A stretch of DNA of 64,000 bases from Streptosporangium saharense (GCF_014203715.1 NZ_JACHJP010000001.1:598432-662431), one strand, 5' to 3'. Shown: positions 36,783 to 45,834, counted from the stretch's first letter. Notes: generated by a model from the sequence alone, not told the origin. A program made the numbers and translations.

Positions 36783-37091
36783 CCGAAGAGGGAAGCGCTG
36801 CGCGAGGTTGGTCGGCACTTCGGGGACGAGCCTGCGGGCTTGATTCGGGTCGCGTTACGCTACGCCCTGCAGCGTGCCCCAGATGCTCCTGTGCTGGTTG
36901 GATTCCGTGACGCCGAGCAGATTACGACGAGCCTCACCGGCCTTGGCGCCCCTCTCACCGGGGAAGCGATCGCGCTGTTGCGTCACCTCATGGCCCCCGC
37001 CAGGCAGATGATCCACGGGCTTTCTTCCGGAGACCGCAGTTCCGGCCCGTCAATGCCTGACCCGTTGCTCCGACAGAAAGGAACACCGTGA
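36783..37091 (+). pseudogene. C-terminal remnant of an aldo/keto reductase
   Basis: The frame after a TAA at 36780-36782 reads EALREVGRHFGDEP then VALRYALQRAPDAPVLVGFR and DAEQITTSLTGLGAPLTGEA. This matches the C-terminal end of aldo/keto reductases (LALRWALS...VLVGARNPEQV...), where the NADP adenosine is bound. The catalytic barrel (Asp-Tyr-Lys-His) is absent and no upstream start with a binding site is evident. The frame ends 4 bases into the following CYTH gene. It is best read as a truncated gene. Confidence 0.5.
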
Positions 37092-37645
37092 AGTACATCG
37101 AGGTCGAGCAGAAATACGTCCTGACCGACCCGGAAGCCCTGAAGGCGAAGTTGAAGGGGCTCGACGCGGTGCCGGGCACCGCGACCCGCCAGATCGACTC
37201 CTACTTCAATGCGCCCCATCGCGACTTTCTGGAGCCTCAGGTCATCTCCGAGTGGCTGCGCATCCGTGAAAGCGACCGTGGCGCGTCGGTTAACTTCAAG
37301 CTGTGGCACCCGGTGGACGCGGTGACCAAGACGCACGCCGATGAGTACGAGACCGGCGTCGAGGACCCGGAGGCGGTCCGCCTCATCTTGACCGCGCTCG
37401 GCTTCACGCCCCTGGTCACCGTGGACAAGACCCGGGAGGAGTGGACCGTCCCCGGCACGGTGGCTGTCGCCTTCGACACCCTTGCCGACGCCGGGACGTT
37501 CGTCGAGTTCGAGTTCAAGGGGGAGGCCGACGGTATCGACGACGCCATCGAACAGCTCGATGGCTTCATCGCCGGATTGGACGTGCCGTTGGGCGAGCGC
37601 GTTGCTCGGGGGTATCCCCATATGTTGCTCGATCGTGATCACTGA
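37088..37645 (+). CDS. CYTH-domain protein (class IV adenylate cyclase/thiamine triphosphatase-like)
   Basis: A 185-residue protein with the defining N-terminal ExExK motif (EVEQKY, residues 5-10), then DSYFNAP, EWLRIRES, NFKLWHP and a late EFEFKGEAD, the alternating charged strands that line the CYTH tunnel. The family binds triphosphates with divalent metal; members include CyaB-type cyclases and polyphosphatases, and the activity cannot be assigned from sequence. Start GTG 37088 follows AAAGGA. Its end overlaps the convergent TetR gene by 7 bp. Confidence 0.85.
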   Translation: MKYIEVEQKYVLTDPEALKAKLKGLDAVPGTATRQIDSYFNAPHRDFLEPQVISEWLRIRESDRGASVNFKLWHPVDAVTKTHADEYETGVEDPEAVRLILTALGFTPLVTVDKTREEWTVPGTVAVAFDTLADAGTFVEFEFKGEADGIDDAIEQLDGFIAGLDVPLGERVARGYPHMLLDRDH

Positions 37646-38274
37646 CCCTTGTGCAGGCAGCCCGGGGTTGGGTGGTGGGCGATGCTGGCGAGGGTCAGGT
37701 TGAGTTCGGTGAGGGAGTCTTCCAGGGCGGCTTGTTGGTCTGGGGCGCGGGCTATGTCGAGGGCCATTTCGCAGATGCCTCCGTACAGCAGGGAGGCGAC
37801 GGGCTCCAAGGGCCGGGCCGGGATGCATCCGGCCTCGATCGCGATGGTCAGGCCGCGCCGCATCAGTTCCTTGCATCCGGCCTGGATGTCCCGCATGGCG
37901 GACCAGCCGAGCGCGCCCGGCGCCTCGACGAGGGTGATCTGGCGTACGGAGGGTTCGAGGGACGCCTCAAGCAGGCGCCGACAGGCCGCCGCCATCCCGT
38001 CCCAGGGATCCCGCTCGGCCCGGAACGCCTGCCGTACGATCACCGCGAGCGCCTTCTGGTCGGCGGCGTAGACCTCGCGGAAGACGTGTTCCTTGTTGGT
38101 GAAGTGATGGTAGAACGCGCCACGTGTCACACCGGCCCTGGCGCAGATCTCGTCCACCGAGGTGGCGGAGAAACCGTCACTGATGAAAAGCTCACGCGCC
38201 GCGGCGACCAGGGCGCCCGTGGTCGCCCTGGTGCGCTCGTGCTGGCTCCGCCGCACACCCGTGTTCCCTGCCAC
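37639..38274 (-). CDS. TetR-family transcriptional regulator
   Basis: A 211-residue regulator with a standard TetR helix-turn-helix: TTGALVAAARELFISDGFSA, then SVDEICARAGVTRGAFYHHF at about residues 35-54. The C-terminal ligand domain carries GWSAMRDIQAGCKELMRRGL. Start GTG 38274 is preceded by GGAGGAG; the longer upstream frame is Pro/Arg-rich and not believable. It lies 95 bp downstream of the alpha/beta hydrolase on the same strand, so the palindromic operator at 39095-39117 probably controls both, with autoregulation. Confidence 0.9.
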   Translation of the reverse strand: MAGNTGVRRSQHERTRATTGALVAAARELFISDGFSATSVDEICARAGVTRGAFYHHFTNKEHVFREVYAADQKALAVIVRQAFRAERDPWDGMAAACRRLLEASLEPSVRQITLVEAPGALGWSAMRDIQAGCKELMRRGLTIAIEAGCIPARPLEPVASLLYGGICEMALDIARAPDQQAALEDSLTELNLTLASIAHHPTPGCLHKGQ

Positions 38275-38369
38275 CCGCGTGTCTCCTCCTGCTCCGAACC
38301 CGAGGGTAGAAGAACTTACGCGGCGAACGTGTTTCCCGAGCCGTCGCGGACGGAACTCGGCGGCCTGGT

Positions 38370-39062
38370 TCAGGGGGTGCGAAGGAGGATGTCTGCCAGG
38401 GGGTGGGGGGCGGTGACCATGGCGTCGTGGCCGGTGGGGAGGGGGGTGGTTGGCCAGCCGTACTCGGTGGTCAGTCTTGCGAACGGCATGGGGCCGTCGA
38501 GGGTGCAGAGGACCGCGCGGCAGGGGATGGTGTCGACGGCTCCAGACAGTTGGGTCGGGTCGGAGAAGGTTCGCCGGGGCTGGGGCGTCAGCAGGGGTTC
38601 CAGCCATGCCACCTGGTCCGGTTCCGTCACGCCGATGGCGGCGGGCGGGGAGGGCGGAATCATGCCGTTCACGGTGGCCGACTCCATCCAGTCGAGGAAG
38701 AACGGGGGAGCCAGGTCCTCAAGCGACTCCCCGTCCCGGGCCGCCCAGGCGTCGACCATGACGAGCTGGGAGACGCGTTCCGGCGCGCGGTCGGCGGCCT
38801 CGCGCACGACCAGACCGGCGTAGCTGTGCCCGACGAGCACGACGTCCCGCAGATCCTCATATTTCAGTAGGCCCAGTAGGTCGTCCACGTGGGTCCGCAG
38901 GCCGATCTCGGGACCGGCCAGGTGGGCCCGCTCGCCGAGACCGGTCAGCGTCGGGGTGTGGACCTCGTGACCGGCCTCCCGCAACCGCGCGGCCACGTGC
39001 CGCCAGCACCAGCCGCCGTGCCAGGCCCCATGAACCAGTACGTATGTCGCCGACCGCCGCAT
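38370..39062 (-). CDS. Alpha/beta hydrolase (esterase-like)
   Basis: A 230-residue alpha/beta hydrolase: oxyanion HGAWHGGW (about 11-18), nucleophile GHSYAG (serine ~80), a VDAW strand, and a C-terminal GHDAM histidine. It resembles the small EstC/MhpC-like esterases of actinomycetes and plant hydroxynitrile-lyase relatives. ATG 39062 follows GGAGG with 7-base spacing, which rejects the 16-residue longer reading. First gene of a hydrolase-TetR operon; substrate unknown, likely the inducer or a related compound. Confidence 0.85.
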   Translation of the reverse strand: MRRSATYVLVHGAWHGGWCWRHVAARLREAGHEVHTPTLTGLGERAHLAGPEIGLRTHVDDLLGLLKYEDLRDVVLVGHSYAGLVVREAADRAPERVSQLVMVDAWAARDGESLEDLAPPFFLDWMESATVNGMIPPSPPAAIGVTEPDQVAWLEPLLTPQPRRTFSDPTQLSGAVDTIPCRAVLCTLDGPMPFARLTTEYGWPTTPLPTGHDAMVTAPHPLADILLRTP

Positions 39063-39094
39063 GATCGTCCCTCCTGTGATGACGTCAAGGACGA

Positions 39095-39117
39095 TACATA
39101 CATACACCATGTATGTA
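39095..39117. promoter_or_regulatory. TetR-type operator
   Basis: A perfect inverted repeat with 9-bp arms TACATACAT and ATGTATGTA around ACACC, 33 bp upstream of the hydrolase start. The form and AT-rich composition are typical of TetR operators, and a TetR gene is in the same operon. It also lies upstream of the divergent secreted nuclease. Confidence 0.75.
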
Positions 39118-39231
39118 AATGTGGAGGAAACACCTCAGAAGGAACACATGCCACGCGTCCCGAGGCGTACGGCCCGGCCAAAGGCTCTTGTTGGCCGACA
39201 TAGGTGGATCTTCGTGGGTATGGGGAAAGTC

Positions 39232-39873
39232 ATGATTTTTCCGAGGCGGGCAGTCTGCGTCGCCGTACTGACCCTCGTGCTCATCCCCGTCACCACCCCG
39301 CAGGCGGAGGCGCGACCGCGCAAGCAGTCACAGGCCGCGAGTGTGGCTCTCGCCCGGCACATGCTGGCGCACCTCAAGGTCGCCAGGTCCCTGAGCATCC
39401 GCGGCTACAGCCGTAAGCGGTTCCAGCCCCAGTGGGAGAACCGCAGGGGCAGGTGCAGCACGCGGGAGTTGGTGCTGGCCCGCGACGGGCGGGGCGTGCG
39501 CCGTAACGCGGCCTGCCGTCCGGTCAAGGGACTCTGGTACAGCCCGTACGACGGCAGACGGCTCAGGAGTGAGAAGCAGGTGGACGTGGATCACGTGGTG
39601 CCGCTCGCGCACGCCTGGCGATCGGGTGCCAAACGATGGAGCCAGGCCAAGCGGCGCGCGTTCGCCAACGACCTCGTCCGTCCCGAACTGCTCACCGTCA
39701 GCCACTCCGCCAACATCGCCAAGGGCGGGCAGGGCCCACAGAGCTGGCGCCCGCAACGCCGCGCGTACTGGTGCCGGTACGCGACCTCATGGATCACCGT
39801 GAAGCACCACTACCGCCTCTTCGTGACCCGCAAGGAGAAGGTGGCCCTGACCAACATGCTCCGCACCTGCTGA
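39232..39873 (+). CDS. Secreted HNH endonuclease of the DUF1524/GmrSD C-terminal type
   Basis: A 213-residue protein with a signal peptide (MIFPRRAVCVAVLTLVLIPV, cleavage likely after TPQAEA). The mature part carries the DUF1524 HNH pattern: VDVDHVVPLAHAW with the catalytic DH (about residues 120-132), FANDLVRPELLTVSHSANIA, KGGQGPQSW and CRYATSWITVK. Conserved cysteines (RCSTRE, NAACRP, WCRY, LRTC) suggest disulfide bonds outside the cell. Start ATG 39232 follows GGGGAAAG; ATG 39220 is an alternative. Function is probably extracellular DNA degradation; a competition toxin is possible but no immunity gene is identified. Confidence 0.85.
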   Translation: MIFPRRAVCVAVLTLVLIPVTTPQAEARPRKQSQAASVALARHMLAHLKVARSLSIRGYSRKRFQPQWENRRGRCSTRELVLARDGRGVRRNAACRPVKGLWYSPYDGRRLRSEKQVDVDHVVPLAHAWRSGAKRWSQAKRRAFANDLVRPELLTVSHSANIAKGGQGPQSWRPQRRAYWCRYATSWITVKHHYRLFVTRKEKVALTNMLRTC

Positions 39874-39915
39874 CGTCACGCTCTCCGGTGGCTGCGGCAG
39901 AGGGGCGGGCTTCTC

Positions 39916-40218
39916 TCACGGCGTTCTTTTCGCTCCGCTCTCGGTCATCGAGCAGGAGTGGGCGCCCAGGGTGCCGTTCCAGGGGAAACCCCGGCCGCAG
40001 TGGTAGGTGCCCGCCGCCGCCCCGGACCTGACGGTGACCGTGAAGTCGACGTAGCCGGTGCCGCTGCAACTCCACGCGTCCAGCGCGTAGCCGTCCTGCT
40101 CCTGTTGCCGCTGCCCGAACCAGCAGTCGAAAGAGCCGTCGGCGTGTGCGGCGGGCATTCCCAGCAGCGGGACGGCCAGAACCACCGCGGCACCGAGAAT
40201 GAGCCCGATCGGTTTCAT
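39916..40218 (-). CDS. Small secreted cysteine-containing protein
   Basis: A 100-residue precursor with a clear signal peptide (MKPIGLILGAAVVLAVPLLG, cleavage after MPAAHA). The mature ~74 residues contain five cysteines-type positions (FDCWFG, WSCSG, YHCGRG, HSCSM) and small residues typical of a beta-rich extracellular domain. GAGGGGG precedes ATG 40218. It is convergent with the secreted nuclease, 43 bp apart. No family is recognised; an inhibitor or binding protein is possible. Confidence 0.7.
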   Translation of the reverse strand: MKPIGLILGAAVVLAVPLLGMPAAHADGSFDCWFGQRQQEQDGYALDAWSCSGTGYVDFTVTVRSGAAAGTYHCGRGFPWNGTLGAHSCSMTESGAKRTP

Positions 40219-40508
40219 GATTCCCCCTCATACGCGTCCTCTCGGACGGTACATAGCCGGTTTGAACGTGTCGACGGTGATATCTCATTGGTTTTATGTG
40301 GGTTTCTCCCACCGGTGTTGCGGGCGCCGGATGCCCGTCAAAAACCGTTGGCGCTGAATTCCCAATAGGAGAGCGGAAGGCCAGGAACGAGGTAGGGGTG
40401 GGATTTCCGGATCTGTCCGGAAGTGTTTGGAGTGGTGGCGGTGGGGGTTCGTGGGGGCGCAGGGTTGGGGCAATCCTCCCCGCCTACCCTCTCAGGAGGC
40501 GACCGTCC

Positions 40509-40703
40509 ATGACGCGCGCCGACATCTCCCACACCTTCGTGCGCACCCCCGGCCGGGACCCCGAGGACGACCGGCTGCTGGCCCTGTTGGTGACGACGTG
40601 GGTCCTGGTGACCGGGCGGGTTCCCCCTGACCGCCCCTTCGACGAGTTGGATGCCGGTGAACTGCTCGACTTCTGGGCCGACGACCAGAGCGCGGGGCGG
40701 TGA
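40509..40703 (+). CDS. Small acidic protein of unknown function
   Basis: A 64-residue protein (MTRADISHTFVRTPG...) with an acidic helical C-terminus FDELDAGELLDFWADDQ. AGGAGG lies about 9 bases before ATG 40509, which supports translation. It precedes the 149-residue unknown gene on the same strand by 127 bp. The ~290 bp upstream contain nothing recognised. Confidence 0.55.
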   Translation: MTRADISHTFVRTPGRDPEDDRLLALLVTTWVLVTGRVPPDRPFDELDAGELLDFWADDQSAGR

Positions 40704-40830
40704 CCTGCCGGATTCCGATCCATGGACACCGCGGTTCTGCGTCCGCCGTATCCTCTGGAATGCTGGGCTGAGAACCGCGCCCCTGCTGCGCCAGGACCGG
40801 TGCCAGGTTTTCCTGGCGGAGAGGACCAGC

Positions 40831-41280
40831 ATGCCCATCGCCTTCCACTACGCCGACGACACCGAACGCGGGCACGCCGAGAAGCTAGCCGCGACACGTC
40901 ACAAACTCCTCCACGAGGGGACGGCCCACCCGGCGTGGGAGGAGTTGACCGCCACCGACCGCGAGCGGGCCACGGCGGAGGCGGCGTGGTACCTCCGGGC
41001 CGGGCGCCGGGCCGGGCTGTACGACCTCAACGCGGCTCCGGTCACCTCCATGGTCCGTGGCGCCGACGGCAGGCCGATCTCCCGCGACGAGTACGAGGCC
41101 CTGCTGCGCACCTGGATCGAGAAGAACGGCACCGGGGAGCGGCTCGCACTGCTGGACAGGGCGGAGCTGTCGGTGGTGACGGCGCTGTTGAACGAGCTGT
41201 GCGGTGCCCTGCCCAAGGAACGGCTCGGCCAGTTCGCCCGCGAGATGGCGGTGAAACTGAACGACCGGGGCGGAGTCTGA
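40831..41280 (+). CDS. Helical protein of unknown function
   Basis: A 149-residue protein, mostly helical and charged, starting MPIAFHYADDTERGHAEKLA after GAGAGGA. Segments ERATAEAAWYLRAGRRAGLY and RPISRDEYEALLRTWIEKNG are followed by a C-terminal ELSVVTALLNELCGALPKER helix. No signal peptide or membrane segment. No family is recognised. A strong hairpin follows it. Confidence 0.6.
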   Translation: MPIAFHYADDTERGHAEKLAATRHKLLHEGTAHPAWEELTATDRERATAEAAWYLRAGRRAGLYDLNAAPVTSMVRGADGRPISRDEYEALLRTWIEKNGTGERLALLDRAELSVVTALLNELCGALPKERLGQFAREMAVKLNDRGGV

Positions 41281-41400
41281 GGACTCGCCTGGTCACGGTG
41301 CCTGCCTGGCCGTCGATGGTGGCGGCCCGGTCTGGCCGGTCGCGGTGACAGCCCATCCGCCTGGTTACGGTGACGGCTCTGGAGGGTTCCCGACAACGGG

Positions 41401-41439
41401 CTCACCCGCCCTGGCCCAGGATGTGGGCGGGCGGGTGAG
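41401..41439 (+). terminator. Hairpin terminator between convergent genes
   Basis: CTCACCCGCCC (41401-41411) pairs perfectly with GGGCGGGTGAG (41429-41439) around a 17-base loop, midway between two convergent gene ends. No T-run is present, as is usual in this GC range. Confidence 0.55.
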
Positions 41440-41570
41440 GTCCCCTCTTCCCGGAGGGTCTGGGTTCCCGGCGACATGGCTTCCGGGGCGCGACCCAAAG
41501 GAACGGTTTCCAGGAGGTACGGCCCGCAGCCCCCGTTTTCCGGAGACACGGAAGCCACGGCCTCAAGGAG

Positions 41571-42059
41571 TCAGTGGACGAGGAAGTAGCTCATGGTCGG
41601 GCCCTGGTTCTCCTGGGCGGCGGGTGGGTCCTCAAGGCGGCCGACGAAGATGTTCTCGGTGAGCCAGTGGAACCTCGGGGAGGCCGTCTCGAAGGTCGGC
41701 ACCACCCTGAAGTAGAAGTCGTCGGCGGTTACCGGTTCCGACCTCGTCATCCAGGCGGTCATCTTGGCCGGGTCGTAGGCCCGTCTGATGCCCCGGTTGC
41801 GGACGTAGATGACCGTGCCGTCCTCCTCTTCGAGGAGCCATCTGGCGTTGATCATCAGGGATCCGTCGGGCCGCAGGTGCGGGTTCTCGATGCCGCCGGG
41901 CAGCACCTTGCCACGCATGCCGGGTCCCTCGAAGACACCTCCCGCGACGTTGATCGACCAGCGGTCCCCACCGCCGGGAAGGCCCTCGATCCTGCGGAGG
42001 CTGCCGGGGACCATGGTCAGGGTGACGGTCATGACGTGTTCGAGCTCGGGTGGGTTCAT
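41571..42059 (-). CDS. DUF3237-family protein
   Basis: A 162-residue beta-rich protein matching DUF3237 by its pattern: an early RWSINVAGGVFEGPGMRGKV, then GSLMINARWLLEEEDGTVIY and YFRVVPTFETASPRFHWLTE. Function of the family is unknown; members often sit in aromatic or small-molecule catabolic clusters. Its ATG overlaps the stop of the substrate-binding protein gene by four bases, so it is co-translated with the transporter and perhaps acts on the imported compound. Confidence 0.8.
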   Translation of the reverse strand: MNPPELEHVMTVTLTMVPGSLRRIEGLPGGGDRWSINVAGGVFEGPGMRGKVLPGGIENPHLRPDGSLMINARWLLEEEDGTVIYVRNRGIRRAYDPAKMTAWMTRSEPVTADDFYFRVVPTFETASPRFHWLTENIFVGRLEDPPAAQENQGPTMSYFLVH

Positions 42060-43636
42060 CGTGCTATCCAGGCGTTCCAGAAGATGCGGTAGAAGTTGTC
42101 GTAGCCGTGGAGCTTCGAGGTGTAGGCGGCGTAGAACTTCGACTGGCTGATGGCGATGCCGGGGAGTTTGTCCCAGATGTAGGTCTGCAGGCCGTCCACG
42201 GCCGCCCGCGCCTCGGCGTCGTCCTTCGCCTGGTCATAGGCGGCGATCTTCGACTGCCCCTCCTCGTCGAACCCCTGCATCAGCGCGAACTGCGCGGGGG
42301 TCGTCATGCTGCCGTTGTACATCATGAGCGAGATGTCCCAGTCGGCGGGGCGGGACTTGGTGGTGGCCAGCATGGCGGTGAAGTCGTAAGTCTCGATCTT
42401 CGACTCGACGCCCGCCTCCTGGAGTTCCTGCTGGATGACGACGGCCCACTGGGAGAGCTGCGGGTAGGCCTTGGTCGTCACGATCCTCAGGACCTGGCCC
42501 GGCTTGAGTCCTGCCTGGTCGAGGAGCTTCTTGCCTTCGGCGGGGTCGTGGGCCTGGAAGCGGTCGGTGCCCGCGGTGGAGAGCATGCCCTTGTTGGCGG
42601 GCATGGCGTAGGAGCCGGTCAGGGTGGTGATGTCCTTGCTGCCGCCGCCGACGGCGTTCAGCTCCGGCTTGTCCAGGATGAGGTTGAGGCCCTGGCGGGC
42701 GCGGACGTCGCCGAAGACCGAGGCGGGGTTGGTGTTGGGCAGCACGAAGTTGACGTTGCCCGAGCTCCAGGTGGCCACGGTCAGCGAGGGGTCGGCCTTG
42801 AGCAGGTCGTACTTCTCGTTGGAGGGCATGGCGTAGTCCCAGCGGCCCGCCTTCAGGCCGTTGACCAGGGCGTCCTCGTCGGAGACGACGAGGTAGGTCA
42901 CGGTGTCGAGGTAGGCGTGCTTGGCTCCGGCCTGGCCGCCCCAGTCTTCCTCGCTCCGCGAGGCGTACTTGTCGTACCGCTCGAAGACGATCTTCTGGCC
43001 CACGTCCCAGGACTTGAGGCGGTACGGCCCGGTGCCGATGAGCTGCTCGGTCTTCAGGCCGTTGGCGTCGGTTCCCTCAAGGGCCTTGGCCTGGTAGATG
43101 GCCGCGGAGGAGGTGGTGAGCTCCTTGATCAGGCCGTAGCGCGGCTTGGAGAGCTGGAACCGTACGGTGTGGTCGTCAGTGGCCGTGACGTCCTTGACCT
43201 GGGTGGCGACGAGTTTGCCCGTGGCGTTGCCGGTGAACCAGCGCTTCATGCTGGCGACGACGTCCTTCGAGGTCAGCGGGGTGCCGTCGTGGAAGGTGAC
43301 GTCCTTCCTGAGGACCAGGGTGTAGGACAGGCCATCCTGGGCGCGCTCGTAGGTGTCCACGAGCATGGGCCGCGCCTCGTAGTTCCTGTCCACCTCGAAC
43401 AGTTTCTCGAAGATCATGTCGCCCATGTGGGCGGCCAGCAGGTTGGGCTTGGCGACGAAGTCGAGCGAGCCGGGGTCGTTGGGGACGGCGACGTTGAGGT
43501 TGCCGCCCCTGACGGGTCCCTGGTCGCCGGTCGGGCTGGCTGCCGTACCGGAACGACCGGCACAGGCGGTCAGGGCGAGCAGGCAGGCCGCCACCAGGAT
43601 CGGGATCGAGAGGCGGGACCGGGGGGCTGTTCTCAC
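42056..43636 (-). CDS. Peptide/nickel-type ABC transporter substrate-binding lipoprotein
   Basis: A 526-residue family-5 solute-binding protein. A lipoprotein signal (RLSIPILVAACLLALTACAG, lipobox LTAC) is followed by GGNLNVAVPNDPGSLDF, the family signature region DVTFHDGTPLTSKDV and LIGTGPYRLKSWDVG. It would capture an oligopeptide or similar organic solute outside the membrane for the divergent permease/ATPase genes. GTG 43636 follows AGAAGGAG at 5 bases; longer readings to 43744 lack a signal context. Upstream partner of DUF3237. Confidence 0.92.
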   Translation of the reverse strand: MRTAPRSRLSIPILVAACLLALTACAGRSGTAASPTGDQGPVRGGNLNVAVPNDPGSLDFVAKPNLLAAHMGDMIFEKLFEVDRNYEARPMLVDTYERAQDGLSYTLVLRKDVTFHDGTPLTSKDVVASMKRWFTGNATGKLVATQVKDVTATDDHTVRFQLSKPRYGLIKELTTSSAAIYQAKALEGTDANGLKTEQLIGTGPYRLKSWDVGQKIVFERYDKYASRSEEDWGGQAGAKHAYLDTVTYLVVSDEDALVNGLKAGRWDYAMPSNEKYDLLKADPSLTVATWSSGNVNFVLPNTNPASVFGDVRARQGLNLILDKPELNAVGGGSKDITTLTGSYAMPANKGMLSTAGTDRFQAHDPAEGKKLLDQAGLKPGQVLRIVTTKAYPQLSQWAVVIQQELQEAGVESKIETYDFTAMLATTKSRPADWDISLMMYNGSMTTPAQFALMQGFDEEGQSKIAAYDQAKDDAEARAAVDGLQTYIWDKLPGIAISQSKFYAAYTSKLHGYDNFYRIFWNAWIAR

Positions 43637-43983
43637 GGGGTCTCCTTCTCCTGGGAACAAGCTTGGGGACGAGCTCCCGGGAACGGATGAGAGGGAATGG
43701 GCGGCGTTCCCAGGGGGAGTCGCGGCAGCCGAGATTCCCTGCAATGTCGCATATCGGTTCCGCGCAATAAACCGAGAAAAACAGCACAGAATCCTCGACC
43801 CAGCCGAGGAAGGCGATCGCGCGCCTGGGACTTCCCCTACTCAGTCGAGGAAGAGGTCCACTTTTTCCTGGTTTACCGGGGGAAATCTGACTGCCAGAGT
43901 CGTCCTACCCGTCAAACCGCCTGCTCGGTGAGAAGGGTGACGAACGCCCCGATGCCAGCCCACCCGTGCAGCGTAGGAACGCC
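43637..43983. promoter_or_regulatory. Divergent promoter region of the peptide-type ABC system
   Basis: These 347 bp separate the binding-protein gene (-) from the ATPase gene (+). No gene is supported. The related motifs CCGAGGAAG and TCGAGGAAG at about 43803 and 43848 are the only repeated signal noted; they could be operator half-sites for the LysR regulator at 49070. Confidence 0.35.
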
Positions 43984-45834
43984 ATGCCCAACGCCCCCGA
44001 ACCACCCCTCCTCGACGTGCGGGGCCTGTCGGTCACCCTCGGCACCGACACGGCGGACCTCGAACTGGTCCACCACCTCTCGCTGACGCTCGACCGCGCG
44101 CAGACGCTCTGCGTCGTCGGCGAGTCGGGCAGCGGCAAGACCGTGACGGCCCTGTCGATCATGCGGCTGCTGGAGTTCACCGCCCCGGTACGGACCCGTG
44201 GGCGGATCGACATCGACGGCACCGACTTGGTCGCCCTGCCCGACGAGGAGATGCGGCGGTACCGGGGCCGCAGGATCGGCATGATCTTCCAGGAGGCCCT
44301 GGAGTCCCTCAACCCGTCGCGGCGCGTCGGCAGACAGCTCGTCGAGGCCGACCACCGGGCCCGTGGCCTGCGCGGGCGGCGGGCGCGCACCCCCGGCGCG
44401 ATCGACAGGGCCGAGCGCAAAGCCCGCGACCTGCTCACCGAGGTCGGCCTGACCGACACCGAGCGCGTCATGGCGCTCTACCCCCACCAGCTCTCCGGCG
44501 GCATGCAGCAGCGCGTGATGATCGCCATGGCGCTCATGTCGGACCCCGACCTGCTGCTCGCCGACGAGCCGACGACCGCGCTCGACGTCACCACCCAGGC
44601 GGACATCCTCGACCTGTTCCGCAGGGTCCAGCGGGAGCACCGCATGGCGTGCGTCTTCATCACCCACGACATGGCCGTCGCCGCCGAGATGGCCGACCGC
44701 ATCGCCGTCATGTACGGCGGGCGCCTCGTCGAGGCGGGTCCCGCGACCGAGGTGCTCACCATGCCCAGGCACCCCTACACCCGGGCGCTGCTCGACTGCG
44801 TGCCGCAGGTCGGGGTGCGCAGGACCGGTGGCCTGCCGTCCATCCCCGGCGCCGTGCCGAGTCCGGCCGAGCAACTGCCCGGCTGCCGCTACGCCCCCCG
44901 CTGTCCGTGCGCGACCACCCGGTGCACCGCGCAGGAGCCGGACCTCATCCCGGCCGGGACCTCCCGGGTCGCCTGCTGGCACCCGGTGACCGAACCGCTC
45001 ACCGCTCCAAGGAAACCCGCCGAAAGCCCCGCCCGGATCCCCGCGCGGGACGAGGCGCCCGTGCTGCGGGTCAGGGAGGTCGGCAGGACCTTCGGAACGC
45101 GGGTACGGCAGGTGCACGCGGTCAAGAATGTGTCGCTGGCCGTCGCCCCCGGGGAGTTCTTCGGCCTCGTCGGGGAGTCGGGGTCGGGCAAGACGACCCT
45201 CGGGCGCATGATCGCCGGGCTCGAACGGCCCACCACGGGGGAGATCGACGTCGGCGAGGACATCGTGCTCACCGGCTCCGGCATCCGGGGGCCGAAGAAG
45301 GACTTCCGGCGCCGGGTGCAGATCGTCTTCCAGGACCCGCAGAGCTCGCTCGACCCGCGTCACACCGTCGCGGCCATCATCAAGGAGCCGCTGCGGGAAC
45401 TGACGCCGCTGCGCGGGGACGCCCTCGACGCGCGGGTGCTCGAACTGCTCGACGAGGTGGGGCTGCCCGCCTCGACCGCGCGCAGGCTGCCCGGCCAGCT
45501 CTCCGGCGGGCAGCGTCAGCGGGTGGCCATCGCCCGCGCCATCGCCCCGGAGCCCGAGCTGATCGTCGCCGACGAGCCGACCTCGGCCCTCGACGTCTCG
45601 GTCCAGGGGCAGGTGATGAACCTGCTGCTCGACCTGAAGCGGGAACGACGGCTCGGCTTCGTCTTCATCACCCACAACCTGAGCCTGGTGCTCTCGGTCG
45701 CCGACCGCATCGGCGTGATGTACCAGGGTGAACTCGTGGAGGTCGGCCACCCGGACGCCATCGTCTCTCCGAACGCGCACCCGTACACCCGGCGGCTGCT
45801 CCAGGCCAACCCCAAGCTCACGATGCCGGATTGA
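43984..45834 (+). CDS. Fused double ATPase of a peptide/nickel ABC importer (DppD-DppF type)
   Basis: A 616-residue protein with two complete ATPase domains. First: Walker A GESGSGKT (about 42-49), signature LSGGMQQR, Walker B LLLADEPTTALD, ending in the oligopeptide-type Cys region GCRYAPRCPCATTRC. Second: GESGSGKTT, LSGGQRQRVAIAR, LIVADEPTSALD. Such fusions energise Dpp/Opp-like importers. ATG 43984 follows TAGGAA. The matching permeases resume at 47200, after an inserted TnpB element that begins right at this gene's stop, so the operon is interrupted. Confidence 0.92.
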   Translation: MPNAPEPPLLDVRGLSVTLGTDTADLELVHHLSLTLDRAQTLCVVGESGSGKTVTALSIMRLLEFTAPVRTRGRIDIDGTDLVALPDEEMRRYRGRRIGMIFQEALESLNPSRRVGRQLVEADHRARGLRGRRARTPGAIDRAERKARDLLTEVGLTDTERVMALYPHQLSGGMQQRVMIAMALMSDPDLLLADEPTTALDVTTQADILDLFRRVQREHRMACVFITHDMAVAAEMADRIAVMYGGRLVEAGPATEVLTMPRHPYTRALLDCVPQVGVRRTGGLPSIPGAVPSPAEQLPGCRYAPRCPCATTRCTAQEPDLIPAGTSRVACWHPVTEPLTAPRKPAESPARIPARDEAPVLRVREVGRTFGTRVRQVHAVKNVSLAVAPGEFFGLVGESGSGKTTLGRMIAGLERPTTGEIDVGEDIVLTGSGIRGPKKDFRRRVQIVFQDPQSSLDPRHTVAAIIKEPLRELTPLRGDALDARVLELLDEVGLPASTARRLPGQLSGGQRQRVAIARAIAPEPELIVADEPTSALDVSVQGQVMNLLLDLKRERRLGFVFITHNLSLVLSVADRIGVMYQGELVEVGHPDAIVSPNAHPYTRRLLQANPKLTMPD

